A stretch of DNA of 25,558 nucleotides from WTJH01 sp049598145 (GCA_049598145.1 JBMYNJ010000014.1:1-25558), one strand, 5' to 3'; shown: positions 14,357 through 23,234, counted from the first letter of the stretch. Made by a program: numbers and translations. The notes: generated by a model from the sequence alone, not told the origin.

Positions 14357-17155
14357 TTATTTTAGTTCAAAAGATTCAACAATTTGTGCTTCAGAGGTTA
14401 CAATTTTTAATTGGTAAGCTCCTGGGCTTAAATAGTGTTTCCCGTTATCCGCTGGGGATTCTTTTTTTCCATACACTTTCGTACTCCAATCATAGGTAAG
14501 GTGATTGATCCCCGTATCGAAATTTCCAGTCCATTCTTGAAGCTTTTTCCCTTTAGCATTAGTCACAATTGCAGTGAATGTCGATGCGTTAGGCGACCAA
14601 ACCACCCATTGTGCCTCAGGGGTAAAAGGTTCTGCCCAACTGGCCCGCCGGCTTCCCCAGCGTTTACTGTGTTTCAATTTTGGACTTTTTAGCAACATTA
14701 ACTTTTTGGAATCGGAAGCTGCTAATTGGTGTAGCGGTGCTATATCCGCTAAATAAATGGAGCGCCCATGGGTGCCTACCAATAAATCCTGTGCTTCCTG
14801 TTGGATGGCTAAATCGTGGACTGCTACAGTTGTCAACCCTTCTGCAAAAGGGTCCCATTGAGCTCCACCGTTGGTGCTGATGTATACTCCCAAATCGTTC
14901 CCTAAATAAAGGAGCTCTGGATGGTTGGGGTCTTCCCGAATGACATTGACCGGACTTGAGGGCAATCCATTGGTGATGGAAGTCCAAGTGGCTCCAAAAT
15001 CATCGCTTCGATAGACATAAGACGTCATATCGTCCCAACGATAGCCGTTTAAGGTCACATAAACGCGTCCCAATTCGTGTGCAGAGGCAACCACTCGACT
15101 CACCCAAAGGTCTTTTGGAAAAGAAGAGCTAATATTTTCCCAGCCCGAATCCGGCTGCTTTCGGTATACCAATCCATCATCGCTCCCGGTGTAAAGCAAT
15201 CCGAATTGTAGTGGGGATTCGTGAATGGAGGTAAGTGTGCCATAAGCGACATTCCCTTTGCGACCGCCTTGGGTTAAGTCGTCTGAAAGGGTTTCCCAGC
15301 TTTCGCCCTGATTGAGCGATCGGTGGAATTTATTACTTCCAAAATAAAGTACATCGGGTTGGTGTCGACTCAACCAAATAGGGGTTTGCCAGTTGAAGCG
15401 ATAGGGGGCTTCGCCCAGCTCGTGCTTGGGTTGAATGGCCTTAGACTGTTGTTCATTCAAATCCAAACGACTATAATTCCCAAATTGATAGCCTGTAAAA
15501 ACAATGTTTGGATTTCTGGGATCAATCTGTATTTGCATTCCGTCGCCTCCCATAATGCTCTTCCAGGGGTTTTGTCCCGAACTGTACCAGCGGGGGCTTT
15601 CCCGACTGGTGTGTTTGGCCATCCAAACGCCATTGTCCTGTAGGCCTCCATAGACCCGATACGGTTTTTGCTGATCCACGGCTATAGCATAAAATTGTCC
15701 GACCTCGGGGGAGTTGTTTTTCATCCAGTGTTCTCCATCATCGTATGTGATATTTACTCCGCCATCGTTCCCATTGATCAGATGCCCGGGACGGTTGGGA
15801 TTAATCCAAAGGTCGTGATGGTCTGCATGAACATTGGGTTTACTAATCAGTCGGAAATTTTGGCCCCCATCTTCTGAAGTTAAGAGCGGGACACCATAAA
15901 TATAAATTTTATCAGGATTATGGGGAGCCACGTGAATTCTCCCAAAATAATAGCCATAGCTATAATAGACTCCATCGAGATAATCCTCGTGGGTTTTTTC
16001 CCAGTTCAGCCCGCCATCTGTCGACTTGTAGACTTCCGTCCCAATCACAGGGGTATCGAAAAGCAGGGCATTGGCGTCTTCCAGATAAAGGGCCAAATCG
16101 AGGGGCTTCACTTTCCCTTCACGTACCATATTTTTGACATTAGCCGCCCGATATTTTTCGTGAAAACCATAGTTTTTTAAATAGGTATTGATCCGACTAT
16201 CGTCCAAGGCCAAAAATGCATCACGCGACATTTCTCTAAAATCGTCCTTACTGAGTTGCTCCGAATCTTCCTCTTTTTCTTTTTTCCGCCGGAATTGGTT
16301 GTCGTGAATGGCATAAAGCGTTTGAGCATCGTAAGCCGCTAATCCGATCCGCCCCACGCCATCTCCCTGAGGAAATCCACTTTCAGGAGTAGAGATCCGT
16401 GCCCAGCTTTGACCTGCATCGGTACTTTTAAAAATGCCGGAAGCCGTTCCGTCCCCATCAAAATTCCAAGCTTTGCGATCCTTTTCCCAAACAGAGGCAT
16501 AGAGGGTGTTAAAATCATTGGGAGCCGCTACCAAATCGATTATTCCGGTTTGATCATTGACAAAGAGTTTTTGTTCCCATTGATCTCCGCCATCGGCACT
16601 TATATAAATTCCACGACTAGCATTCGGGGAGTACAAATGTCCGGTAACCCCGACTACCAAATAGTTCGGGTTTTTAGGATCGACAAGGATGCGTCCAATG
16701 TGGTGGCTATCGGACAAGCCCTTATGCTCCCAAGTTTCACCATTATCAGTACTTTTTAGAATCCCAACACCGGCATAAGAAGAACGAGAACTGTTATTTT
16801 CTCCAGTGCCTACCCAAAGGGTGCGCGTATTCCAGTCGACTGTAAGGGCTCCCAAATGTTGGGTCCAAGCTTGATCGGTAATGGATTTAAAACTAATCCC
16901 ATTGTCGGTGGTGTGCCACAAACCTCCGGTAGCATAGGCCACATAAAATTCAGTAGGATCCTCGGGGTTCACGGCCAAAGCCACTACCCGACCGCTCATC
17001 ACTGCTGGGCCTATATTTTCGAAAGAGAGATTTTTAAACGGGGATTTTTGTTGAGCCGTTTGGTGCGCTTGTGCTGCGGTCCAAAGGTCTGCATTTGGGT
17101 TTTGGGCCCAACCCAAACTACTGATCCATAAAAGACTGAGTAAAATTCGTTTCAT
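14357..17155 (-). CDS. Secreted BNR/sortilin-type beta-propeller protein
   Basis: Exported protein of about 932 residues with repeated Asp-box (BNR) turns of the S-x-D-x-G-x-x-W/F type: STDNGETW, SADGGDQW, STDAGQSW, STDGGLNW, SEDGGQNF, YDDGEHW, RSDDFGATW and STNGGAQW among others. Together these build a VPS10/sortilin-like propeller. It is often called glycosyl hydrolase, but no sialidase catalytic set is apparent, so enzyme activity is not supported. A charged helical insert (KEKEEDSEQLSKDDF and on to VKPLDLALYLEDANALLFD) interrupts the propeller. The C-terminal ~85 residues, from about FTAIVTNAKGKKLQEW, form a FlgD-like Ig fold. Signal peptide: KRILLSLLWISSLGWAQ. ATG 17155 (or 17164) is preferred over the longer ORF start at 17311, which would place 50 non-signal residues ahead and reach into the divergent aminopeptidase gene. 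Confidence 0.85.
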   Translation of the reverse strand: MKRILLSLLWISSLGWAQNPNADLWTAAQAHQTAQQKSPFKNLSFENIGPAVMSGRVVALAVNPEDPTEFYVAYATGGLWHTTDNGISFKSITDQAWTQHLGALTVDWNTRTLWVGTGENNSSRSSYAGVGILKSTDNGETWEHKGLSDSHHIGRILVDPKNPNYLVVGVTGHLYSPNASRGIYISADGGDQWEQKLFVNDQTGIIDLVAAPNDFNTLYASVWEKDRKAWNFDGDGTASGIFKSTDAGQSWARISTPESGFPQGDGVGRIGLAAYDAQTLYAIHDNQFRRKKEKEEDSEQLSKDDFREMSRDAFLALDDSRINTYLKNYGFHEKYRAANVKNMVREGKVKPLDLALYLEDANALLFDTPVIGTEVYKSTDGGLNWEKTHEDYLDGVYYSYGYYFGRIHVAPHNPDKIYIYGVPLLTSEDGGQNFRLISKPNVHADHHDLWINPNRPGHLINGNDGGVNITYDDGEHWMKNNSPEVGQFYAIAVDQQKPYRVYGGLQDNGVWMAKHTSRESPRWYSSGQNPWKSIMGGDGMQIQIDPRNPNIVFTGYQFGNYSRLDLNEQQSKAIQPKHELGEAPYRFNWQTPIWLSRHQPDVLYFGSNKFHRSLNQGESWETLSDDLTQGGRKGNVAYGTLTSIHESPLQFGLLYTGSDDGLVYRKQPDSGWENISSSFPKDLWVSRVVASAHELGRVYVTLNGYRWDDMTSYVYRSDDFGATWTSITNGLPSSPVNVIREDPNHPELLYLGNDLGVYISTNGGAQWDPFAEGLTTVAVHDLAIQQEAQDLLVGTHGRSIYLADIAPLHQLAASDSKKLMLLKSPKLKHSKRWGSRRASWAEPFTPEAQWVVWSPNASTFTAIVTNAKGKKLQEWTGNFDTGINHLTYDWSTKVYGKKESPADNGKHYLSPGAYQLKIVTSEAQIVESFELK

Positions 17156-17242
17156 CTGCTTCATTGCTTTTGGGGGTTTTGTTTGAAATAAATGTAGTCC
17201 TTTTTTTAAAAAGCGGTTATCTTCGACGGAAAACTCCTTGCT

Positions 17243-18535
17243 ATGCGATATCAACCCCTTCCCGCAACCGAATACATCCACAATCGGAAAAATTTTATGG
17301 CAGCCATGCAAGCCAAAAGTTTAGCGGTGTTTAATTCCAACGATATTTACCCTGTAAGCGCAGATAGCACCCTCCCCTTTGCGCAACATCGCGATATTTT
17401 CTATCTCTCAGGGGTAGACCAAGAGGAAAGTATTTTAGTTCTTTTCCCGGATGCGGTTGAAGCCAAACATCGAGAAATCTTATTCCTTAAGGAAACTAAC
17501 GCTCATATCGCCGTTTGGGAAGGGGCTAAATTGACTCAAAAACAAGCACAAGAACAGACCGGGGTTGCCACCATTTATTGGCTGCAAGATTTCGAGAGAA
17601 TATTTTTTGAATTAGCCGCGCAATGCGATACTTTTTATTTCAACAAAAACGAACACTACCGAGCTGTAGTGGAAACTCAAACAAGGGAAGACCGGTTTAT
17701 TGAATGGGCAAAAAAAACCTATCCGGCCCATCAAACGGCGAAAAGCAATCCTATCTTACAGCGACTGCGTTCCATAAAATCCCCAGCGGAAATTACCCAA
17801 ATTCAAAACGCTTGTGACATCACCGAAAAAGGTTTCCGTCGAATCTTGAATTTTGTAAAACCCGGAGTTTGGGAATATGAAATTGAAGCAGAATTTGCCC
17901 ATGAGTTTCTGCGGCACCGCTCCAAAGGATTTGCCTATACCCCCATTATTGCCTCGGGCAAGAATAGCAATGTGTTGCACTACATCGAAAACAATCAGCA
18001 ATGCCAAGCCGGTGATCTGCTTTTGCTCGATGTAGGAGCTGAATATGGCAATTATTCAAGCGATATGACGCGAACCATCCCGGTTTCCGGTCGGTTTAGT
18101 GCACGTCAAAGGGAGGTTTATGAGGCTGTTCTCCGGGTTAAAAAAGAGGCGACCCAAATGCTAACTCCCGGTACCCTTTGGAAAGAATATCATGTTGAGG
18201 TGGGTAAAATAATGACGGCCGAACTCCTCGCCTTAAGACTTCTAGACAAAGTTGATGTGCAAAATCAATCGAACGATCAACCGGCCTATAAAAAATATTT
18301 TATGCACGGGACTTCACATCATTTAGGCTTAGATACCCACGACTACGGACTGGTGTTGGAACCCATGCAAGCCGGAATGGTGTTTACAGTAGAGCCCGGG
18401 ATTTACATTCCGGAAGAGGGCTTTGGCATTCGCTTAGAAGACGAAGTTGTGATTCAAGATTCTGGAGTTCCTTTAAACCTGATGGCCAATATTCCAATCG
18501 AAGCTGAAGCGATTGAAAATTTAATGCAAGCTTAA
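17243..18535 (+). CDS. pepP: Xaa-Pro aminopeptidase (M24B)
   Basis: Cytoplasmic metallopeptidase that removes an N-terminal residue preceding proline. The 430-aa chain has the N-terminal aminopeptidase P domain (residues ~1-170, with STLPFAQHRDIFYLSG) and a C-terminal pita-bread fold. The five metal ligands of family M24 are present: Asp263 (LLLLDVGAEYGNY), Asp274 (YSSDMTRTIPV), His359 (MHGTSHHLGLDTHD), Glu384 (FTVEPGIYIP) and Glu399 (FGIRLEDEVVI). The ATG at 17243 is divergent from the propeller gene across a ~78-bp gap. The stop TAA shares the sequence TTAA at 18532-18535 with the stop of the convergent interrupted SRPBCC-GyrI gene. Confidence 0.95.
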   Translation: MRYQPLPATEYIHNRKNFMAAMQAKSLAVFNSNDIYPVSADSTLPFAQHRDIFYLSGVDQEESILVLFPDAVEAKHREILFLKETNAHIAVWEGAKLTQKQAQEQTGVATIYWLQDFERIFFELAAQCDTFYFNKNEHYRAVVETQTREDRFIEWAKKTYPAHQTAKSNPILQRLRSIKSPAEITQIQNACDITEKGFRRILNFVKPGVWEYEIEAEFAHEFLRHRSKGFAYTPIIASGKNSNVLHYIENNQQCQAGDLLLLDVGAEYGNYSSDMTRTIPVSGRFSARQREVYEAVLRVKKEATQMLTPGTLWKEYHVEVGKIMTAELLALRLLDKVDVQNQSNDQPAYKKYFMHGTSHHLGLDTHDYGLVLEPMQAGMVFTVEPGIYIPEEGFGIRLEDEVVIQDSGVPLNLMANIPIEAEAIENLMQA

Positions 18536-19461
18536 GCTCGAACGGGGATTAATATTTCTGAAATTAACTCCTGTTCCGGGGTGTTTTGAGGACTGTTGAC
18601 ATAGACCTCCATGCCGGCATACTTTTTATGCGATTTGAAGCGTGTTCCTCGTTCGTGCATCATCACGGCCGCCCATGCGTTCCCTAAATGACGATAAGAC
18701 CCGGTATGGCGAACTCCATAGACTTGAAGTTCCGGCTGTTTGCCTGAGGAAAAAGCTGGGGGTAAACCCTCGGGGATTTCGGTTTAAGGTACACAGGCCG
18801 TATAACGCACCTGACCTCCTACAGCATCCCATTTATGATACATCGAAAAAGCGGGGCCATCTTCGCTCAGATGCTTATTTCCGTGAACATATTCCAAAAG
18901 TTGTTGAAAATCTTTCCCCATATGTTGGGGCAATTCGGCTATTGGGCAGGTCTTTGAGATGGAGATGTATTGTTTGGCCGGAAAATTTTGTTGCCCTAGA
19001 AAATCCAAATGCGATCCTACTTTCCCGTTTTCGGCTAAATCCTTAATCATTTGTAACCCTCGATCGTAATCCATGCCAATAAAAACTTGCATGGATTTTT
19101 TCATCCAAAACATAAAAAAGGGTAAGCTGCTGTCCATCACCCATGTGAGGCGGGTTCCCAATTTTGTGGGCTCAAGGGTAAAATGTGTTTTGGCATGCGA
19201 CCGAAAAGGTTTTAAAAACAAAAGTTCGTAGTGAATGGATGAGGTAGCAGTTTCGGAAAGCACTTTCATCTCTCCCGAACCTGTAATTGGCCCCTCCCAT
19301 GAATAGGACTTGCCGTCTGGGGCAACATTTACCTGGGTATCGGGATCGGCAAGCAGCCAGGGCGACCAGGCTTGCCATTGATTAAAATCGTTGAGTAACG
19401 GGAAAATTTTATCGGCCGGCTGGTCGATTTCGATCGAGCGGGAAACATTGATTTTAGGCAT
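18532..19461 (-). pseudogene. SRPBCC + GyrI-like effector-binding protein, interrupted by in-frame TAA
   Basis: An SRPBCC (START-like ligand pocket) domain joined to a GyrI-like effector-binding domain. Residues ~1-150 are SRPBCC: INVSRSIEIDQPADKIFPLL, FNQWQAWSPWL and WEGPITGSGEM are typical. From ~155 (KQYISISKTCPI) comes the GyrI-like domain. Translation meets TAA at 18784-18786 (225 aa), just after YTACVP. The same frame, with no indel, then continues for 83 more codons starting TEIPEGLPPAFSSGKQPEL, through VRHTGSYRHLGNAWAAVMMH and VYVNSPQNTPEQEL to a TAA at 18532-18534. These are the conserved second-half motifs of GyrI domains, so the frame was intact until recently. A one-base change (for example TTA, CAA, AAA or GAA to TAA) or a sequencing error explains it. 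The intact product would be 309 aa. Function, probably small-molecule binding, is not known. Confidence 0.88.
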
Positions 19462-19539
19462 GGTTGTTCAATTGGTTTCATCAATGTAGCCATTTTTTTG
19501 TATTTTAGGAGGGATACCCGAACCTAATTGCCTTAGCCT

Positions 19540-20022
19540 ATGCTCCTAAAATCTAGATTTACACACTTTTTTGTTTGTCTTCTTCTCTTTGTACAATGTA
19601 CAGGCACAGACGAATCTTTTGATCCGAATTTAAAATATCTACTCCTGAACCAACATCACGAAACCCTCTGGGTAGAGCAAACTGCTGCATTAAACCCTTA
19701 TCGAATTCGCTTACGGAACGATTTGGAAAAAGGTTTTATGGTAGATGCTCAAACCTGCCAATGGATTAAAGAGGGGACTTTTCAATACCGGGGCTTCGAC
19801 TCTACCGCTACCCTCACAGAGCATACCTCGACGACACTAGAACTCACGATTTTGAGTAGTAATGAGGTGGCCGATTTAACTTTAAACTATCGGATGGAAA
19901 TTCGGGACAACCGCATGGAGTTTGCTTTAGAATCCAGTCTCCCTCAAGTCGTAGCTTCATTTGAAGGGGTAATGGTACTTTCTTCTGCGACTTCAAAATA
20001 TACATGCCCGCTTCCGGATTAA
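19540..20022 (+). CDS. Small putative lipoprotein, unknown function
   Basis: Not recognised. The 160-aa product starts with a hydrophobic export signal (FTHFFVCLLLFVQC) and Cys20 could be lipidated, although Gln at -1 is not the usual small residue, so lipidation is uncertain. The rest is predicted beta-rich and soluble: LKYLLLNQHHETLWVEQ, RIRLRNDLEKGFMVDAQTCQW, then alternating strands such as TLELTILSSNEVADLTLNYRMEI. Two further Cys in the mature part (CQW and the near-terminal YTCPLPD) might form a disulfide. It lies between the SRPBCC-GyrI gene (divergent) and the feo operon (convergent, only 3 bp between the stops). Codon use and frame length support a real gene. Confidence 0.7.
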   Translation: MLLKSRFTHFFVCLLLFVQCTGTDESFDPNLKYLLLNQHHETLWVEQTAALNPYRIRLRNDLEKGFMVDAQTCQWIKEGTFQYRGFDSTATLTEHTSTTLELTILSSNEVADLTLNYRMEIRDNRMEFALESSLPQVVASFEGVMVLSSATSKYTCPLPD

Positions 20023-20025
20023 GGA

Positions 20026-20148
20026 TTAATGACAGGCGTCACAATCGTGCTTCTTCTTTTTCTTTTTGGAAGAAAACAATTTTCGAAGAAGATAATACAG
20101 AGCTCCGCCTCCTGCACCGATTACCAATAAAATTTGAAGCGTTTCCAT
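20026..20148 (-). CDS. FeoB-associated Cys-rich membrane peptide
   Basis: A 40-aa peptide directly after feoB. It has one membrane helix (residues ~3-22, TLQILLVIGAGGGALYYLLR), then a very basic stretch of Lys residues and a final HDCDACH, giving a Cys-x-x-Cys plus two His that could bind iron or another metal. This is the pattern of the FeoB-associated Cys-rich (p12-like) family found after feoB in many bacteria; its role in ferrous iron transport is unproven. The ATG at 20148 overlaps the feoB stop as TAATG, implying translational coupling, and rules out the longer upstream start at 20226. It is short and easily missed by annotation. Confidence 0.82.
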   Translation of the reverse strand: METLQILLVIGAGGGALYYLLRKLFSSKKKKKKHDCDACH

Positions 20149-22244
20149 TAGCTCATGATTTGATATGCTGCCCAAGCGGCCAGATAGGCTAAAAGTGTCA
20201 TCCCTAAGAGTTGGTATAGGGGCCATTTCCAGCTATTCGTCTCTTTTTGCACAATGGCCAACGTGCTCATACATTGCATGGCAAAAGCATAAAAAAGCAT
20301 CAGCGAAATACCAGAAGCCAAATTAAATAAGGGTTCTCCTCGGCTATTTTTTTCTTGAGCCATCCGGGTTTTGATGGTTTCTTCCTGATCGCTTCCCACA
20401 CTGTAGATGGTTGCTAAGGTCCCCACAAAAACTTCCCGAGCAGCAAAAGAACTGATTAAAGCGATCCCGATTTTCCAATCATATCCCAAAGGTCGGATGA
20501 TCGGTTCAATAGATTTTCCTAACAAGCCGATATAGGAATGTTCGAGACGGTAAGCATTAATTTGATTTTCCAAAGCTTCTTCACTTAACTTGCTGTTAGC
20601 GAATTGTCCTTGGATGATGGTTTCCGCCTCTCGAAAATCTTTCCCGGGGCCAAAGGATGCTAAAATCCAAAGCAGGATGGAAATCGCTAAAATAATTTTC
20701 CCGGCTTCTACCACGAAGGATTTTGTTTTTTCCCAAACCGTAATTCCTACATTGCGTAAGAGCGGCCACTTGTAGTTGGGCATTTCCACAACAAAATAGC
20801 TTTTAAATGGGGTTTTTATAAAAGATTTAATCAAAAGAGAACTCAACAAGGCCATTGTAAAGCCTAAAAGGTAGAGTCCCATCAGGACGAGTCCCTGATA
20901 GTTCATCCCCAAAAAACGGTCTTGCGGAATAACCAAAGAAATAAGGATTAAATAAACCGGCAATCGTGCCGAACAAGTCGTGAAGGGGGTTACCAAAATG
21001 GTGAGTAAACGCTCTTTCCAGTTTTCAATATTTCGAGTAGCCATAATGGCTGGAATGGCACAAGCGGTTCCGGAAATCAGAGGAATCACACTTTTCCCGC
21101 TTAATCCAAAACGCCTTAAGCCTCGATCCATCAGGAAAACGACACGACTCATATAACCGGTTTCCTCCAAAACGGAAATAAACAAGAATAAAAAAGCTAT
21201 CTGGGGAATAAATATCACAATCCCTCCCACCCCGGGGACTATACCATCAGTTATCAGACGGGTAAAGAGTCCGGGGGGGAGTTGTTGTCGCAAACTTTCA
21301 CTGAGACTTGCAAAGCTGGCATCGATAAAATCCATGGGGACGCTGCTCCAGTCGTAGATCACTTGAAAAATCATCATCAGAATCATAAAAAAGATGGCGT
21401 AACCCCATACTTTATGGATTAAGATCCGATCCAGACGACCCCGGAAATCGGTGGCTTGTGCAGGGTCTTTTCGATAGCCTTTTTTCAAGACTTCATTGAT
21501 GAGTTGGTATCTTTTAATGGTCTCTTTTTGCTGCATGCGCTTGAGCGAAGCTGCCGACTCCGTTTTAAAGGCCGTTTGATCCTGAATCCGTTGGCGGTCT
21601 AAATTGGCAAAATTGACATCTTGTGTAATTACCAACCAAAGTTTATATAGGGATTGCTGCGGAAAAGCCTTTGCTAATCGATCAAAATACTCTGGATTAA
21701 TGATCTGAATGGGTAGGAGTGTTCCCGTCGACAACTTTCGATAATTGGAGATCGCTAAACGTAAATCTTCGATGCCTTCGCCATTACGTGAGCTGACCAA
21801 TACCACTCGTGTTTGCAGAGCGTTTTCCAAAGCTTCTACATCGAGCTGAATGCCCTTGCGTTGCATTTGATCTGTCATATTGATGACTAATATTGCAGGA
21901 ATTTCCAAATCCTTGATCTGGGTAAAGAGCAACAAATTTCGCTTGAGATTTTCCACATCGGTCACTACCACAGCCACGTCGGGATATTCGCGGTCGTTTT
22001 TATTGAGCAGTAATTCAATTACGACATTTTCGTCTATAGAAGAAGCATTCAAACTATAGGTCCCTGGTAAATCTGAAATTAGTGCTTTGGTGGTATGATC
22101 TAGTCTACATACCCCTACTTTTTTTTGAACGGTAATCCCCGGATAATTGCCAACCTTTTGGTTCATTCCCGTCAGTTGATTAAACAAAGAGGTTTTTCCC
22201 GTGTTGGGATTTCCGATTAGTGCAACATTCAGGGTGGTGGGCAT
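20148..22244 (-). CDS. feoB: Ferrous iron transport protein B
   Basis: Inner-membrane Fe(II) transporter with an N-terminal G protein domain. The 698-aa chain shows G1 GNPNTGKTSLFN (about residues 11-22), G2 YPGITVQKK, G3 DLPGTYSL, G4 NMTDQ and G5 SSRNGEG. A helical spacer region follows. The membrane part contains the paired Gate-type segments, with RRFGLSGKSVIPLISGTACAIPAIMATR and the TILVTPFTTCSARLPVYLILI stretch carrying the conserved Cys and Pro of the translocation path. Overlaps the start of the 40-aa peptide gene (TAATG) and begins 3 bp after feoA. The feoA-feoB-peptide order is a standard operon. No Fur box was identified by eye. Confidence 0.97.
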   Translation of the reverse strand: MPTTLNVALIGNPNTGKTSLFNQLTGMNQKVGNYPGITVQKKVGVCRLDHTTKALISDLPGTYSLNASSIDENVVIELLLNKNDREYPDVAVVVTDVENLKRNLLLFTQIKDLEIPAILVINMTDQMQRKGIQLDVEALENALQTRVVLVSSRNGEGIEDLRLAISNYRKLSTGTLLPIQIINPEYFDRLAKAFPQQSLYKLWLVITQDVNFANLDRQRIQDQTAFKTESAASLKRMQQKETIKRYQLINEVLKKGYRKDPAQATDFRGRLDRILIHKVWGYAIFFMILMMIFQVIYDWSSVPMDFIDASFASLSESLRQQLPPGLFTRLITDGIVPGVGGIVIFIPQIAFLFLFISVLEETGYMSRVVFLMDRGLRRFGLSGKSVIPLISGTACAIPAIMATRNIENWKERLLTILVTPFTTCSARLPVYLILISLVIPQDRFLGMNYQGLVLMGLYLLGFTMALLSSLLIKSFIKTPFKSYFVVEMPNYKWPLLRNVGITVWEKTKSFVVEAGKIILAISILLWILASFGPGKDFREAETIIQGQFANSKLSEEALENQINAYRLEHSYIGLLGKSIEPIIRPLGYDWKIGIALISSFAAREVFVGTLATIYSVGSDQEETIKTRMAQEKNSRGEPLFNLASGISLMLFYAFAMQCMSTLAIVQKETNSWKWPLYQLLGMTLLAYLAAWAAYQIMS

Positions 22245-22247
22245 GGA

Positions 22248-22475
22248 CTAAGGCTTAACCGCAACGGTAATGTAACGAGCAGCCTCAACCCGAATGGCTA
22301 AGTGCGCTTGATCGATTTTAAAATACAACGGATCATTAAAGGGAGCCCTCTGAATTAAGGTGACCTCATTACCCGGTAAACAACCCATTTCTATCAATTT
22401 AAGGGGGATTTTATCGGTTTCAATCGTTTCAATAACGCCACTATCTCCTACTGCTAACTGATCTAAACGACACAT
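22248..22475 (-). CDS. feoA: Ferrous iron transport protein A
   Basis: Small cytoplasmic SH3-like protein that interacts with FeoB and supports Fe(II) uptake. The 75-aa sequence has the typical FeoA pattern: an opening LDQLAVGDSGVIETI, the LKLIEMGCLPGNEVTLIQRAPF-like hydrophobic core (here LIEMGCLPGNEV then APFNDPLYF) and a terminal HLAIRVEAARYITV strand. First gene of feoA-feoB-peptide, three bases ahead of feoB. An exact TAnnTTTG element lies 22 bases before the ATG. Confidence 0.95.
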   Translation of the reverse strand: MCRLDQLAVGDSGVIETIETDKIPLKLIEMGCLPGNEVTLIQRAPFNDPLYFKIDQAHLAIRVEAARYITVAVKP

Positions 22476-22497
22476 TATTTAGAATGATTTTAGATTT

Positions 22498-22505
22498 CAA
22501 AAGTA
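22498..22505 (-). promoter_or_regulatory. -7 promoter element of the feo operon
   Basis: TACTTTTG on the minus strand matches TAnnTTTG exactly and ends 22 bases before the feoA ATG, the same distance as at sdhC and rseP. A Fur site might be expected to overlap it but I could not define one by eye. Confidence 0.55.
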
Positions 22506-22541
22506 GGGATTTCCCGTGGATTACCGGATGAGAATTTAGGT

Positions 22542-23219
22542 TTAGGGATTGGAGTATTCTTTTTGAAGAATTTTTAAATCTTCCAAGAGGGTTTCCATAG
22601 CCAAAGGATCGGTACCGTCATAATAGCCCCGGATGCGTTTATCCGGGTCTACTAATACAAAGTTTTCGGTATGAATCATATCGAAGGGGCCACCATCGCC
22701 ATCATCTTTGGCGACAAGATAAGATTGGCGGGCCAATTGATAAATTTGTTTTTTGGGACCCGTAACTAAATGCCATTTGCCGGGGACCACCCCTTTGTTT
22801 TGAGCATATCTTTGGAGTTGTGCTACCGAATCAATTTCAGGGGTTACCGAATGGGAAAGAAACAACACCTGTGGATCGTCTAAAAGTTGATCTTGTAGCT
22901 CCCTCATATGATCGGTCATAATTGGGCAAATGGTAGGACAGGTCGTAAAGAAAAAATCTGCGATATAGATTTTATTCTGGAACGTCTTTTCCGTCACCGT
23001 TTCTCCCAACTGATTCTGCAATTGAAAAGGAGCAATTCGATGAAATTTCTTCAGGTGTTGGTAGCTGCTGTCGACCAATTCAAAGTTGACCATGGCCGGC
23101 TGGTAAACCGGCAAAACCGGAAGAGGTTTTAGAGCATTGTAGAACAACCCTAAAATCAGCGCAGAAATTCCTAGAAAAATTAGAATAAAAGTCCGGTAAG
23201 CTTTAAAAAATCGAGCCAT
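22542..23219 (-). CDS. SCO1/SenC family protein
   Basis: Membrane-anchored thioredoxin-fold protein facing the periplasm; SCO proteins deliver copper to the CuA site of cytochrome c oxidase or act as thiol reductants. One N-terminal helix (about residues 9-29) is followed by the SCO domain. The copper ligands are present: Cys94 and Cys98 in FFFTTCPTICPIM and His183 in MIHTENFVLVD. LSHSVTPEIDS and the RIRGYYDGTD end are also typical. The ATG at 23219 gives 225 aa. A longer ORF start at 23255 is unlikely because an exact promoter -7 element lies between (23235-23242). The gene is monocistronic, divergent from rseP, and separated from the feo operon by ~66 bp. Confidence 0.92.
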   Translation of the reverse strand: MARFFKAYRTFILIFLGISALILGLFYNALKPLPVLPVYQPAMVNFELVDSSYQHLKKFHRIAPFQLQNQLGETVTEKTFQNKIYIADFFFTTCPTICPIMTDHMRELQDQLLDDPQVLFLSHSVTPEIDSVAQLQRYAQNKGVVPGKWHLVTGPKKQIYQLARQSYLVAKDDGDGGPFDMIHTENFVLVDPDKRIRGYYDGTDPLAMETLLEDLKILQKEYSNP

Positions 23220-23234
23220 AATTTTGTCTTGATG

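Noticed and set aside
18626..18832. Minus-strand 68-codon ORF covering the stop of the SRPBCC-GyrI gene, taken at first as a frameshifted continuation
   Set aside because: Its frame gives no family motif; the true GyrI continuation is in the original frame, so the break is a nonsense codon and not a frameshift.
18642..19046. Plus-strand 134-codon ORF across the interrupted SRPBCC-GyrI gene
   Set aside because: Opposite-strand shadow of a frame with recognisable domain motifs on both sides of the nonsense codon.
19507..19512. AGGAGG run upstream of the gene at 19540
   Set aside because: Located about 27 bases before the ATG, too far for a ribosome binding site; Bacteroidota rarely depend on this signal.
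20004..20192. Plus-strand 62-codon ORF across the Cys-rich peptide gene
   Set aside because: Opposite strand of the TAATG-coupled peptide and feoB end; its sequence is an accidental reading of the Lys-rich region.
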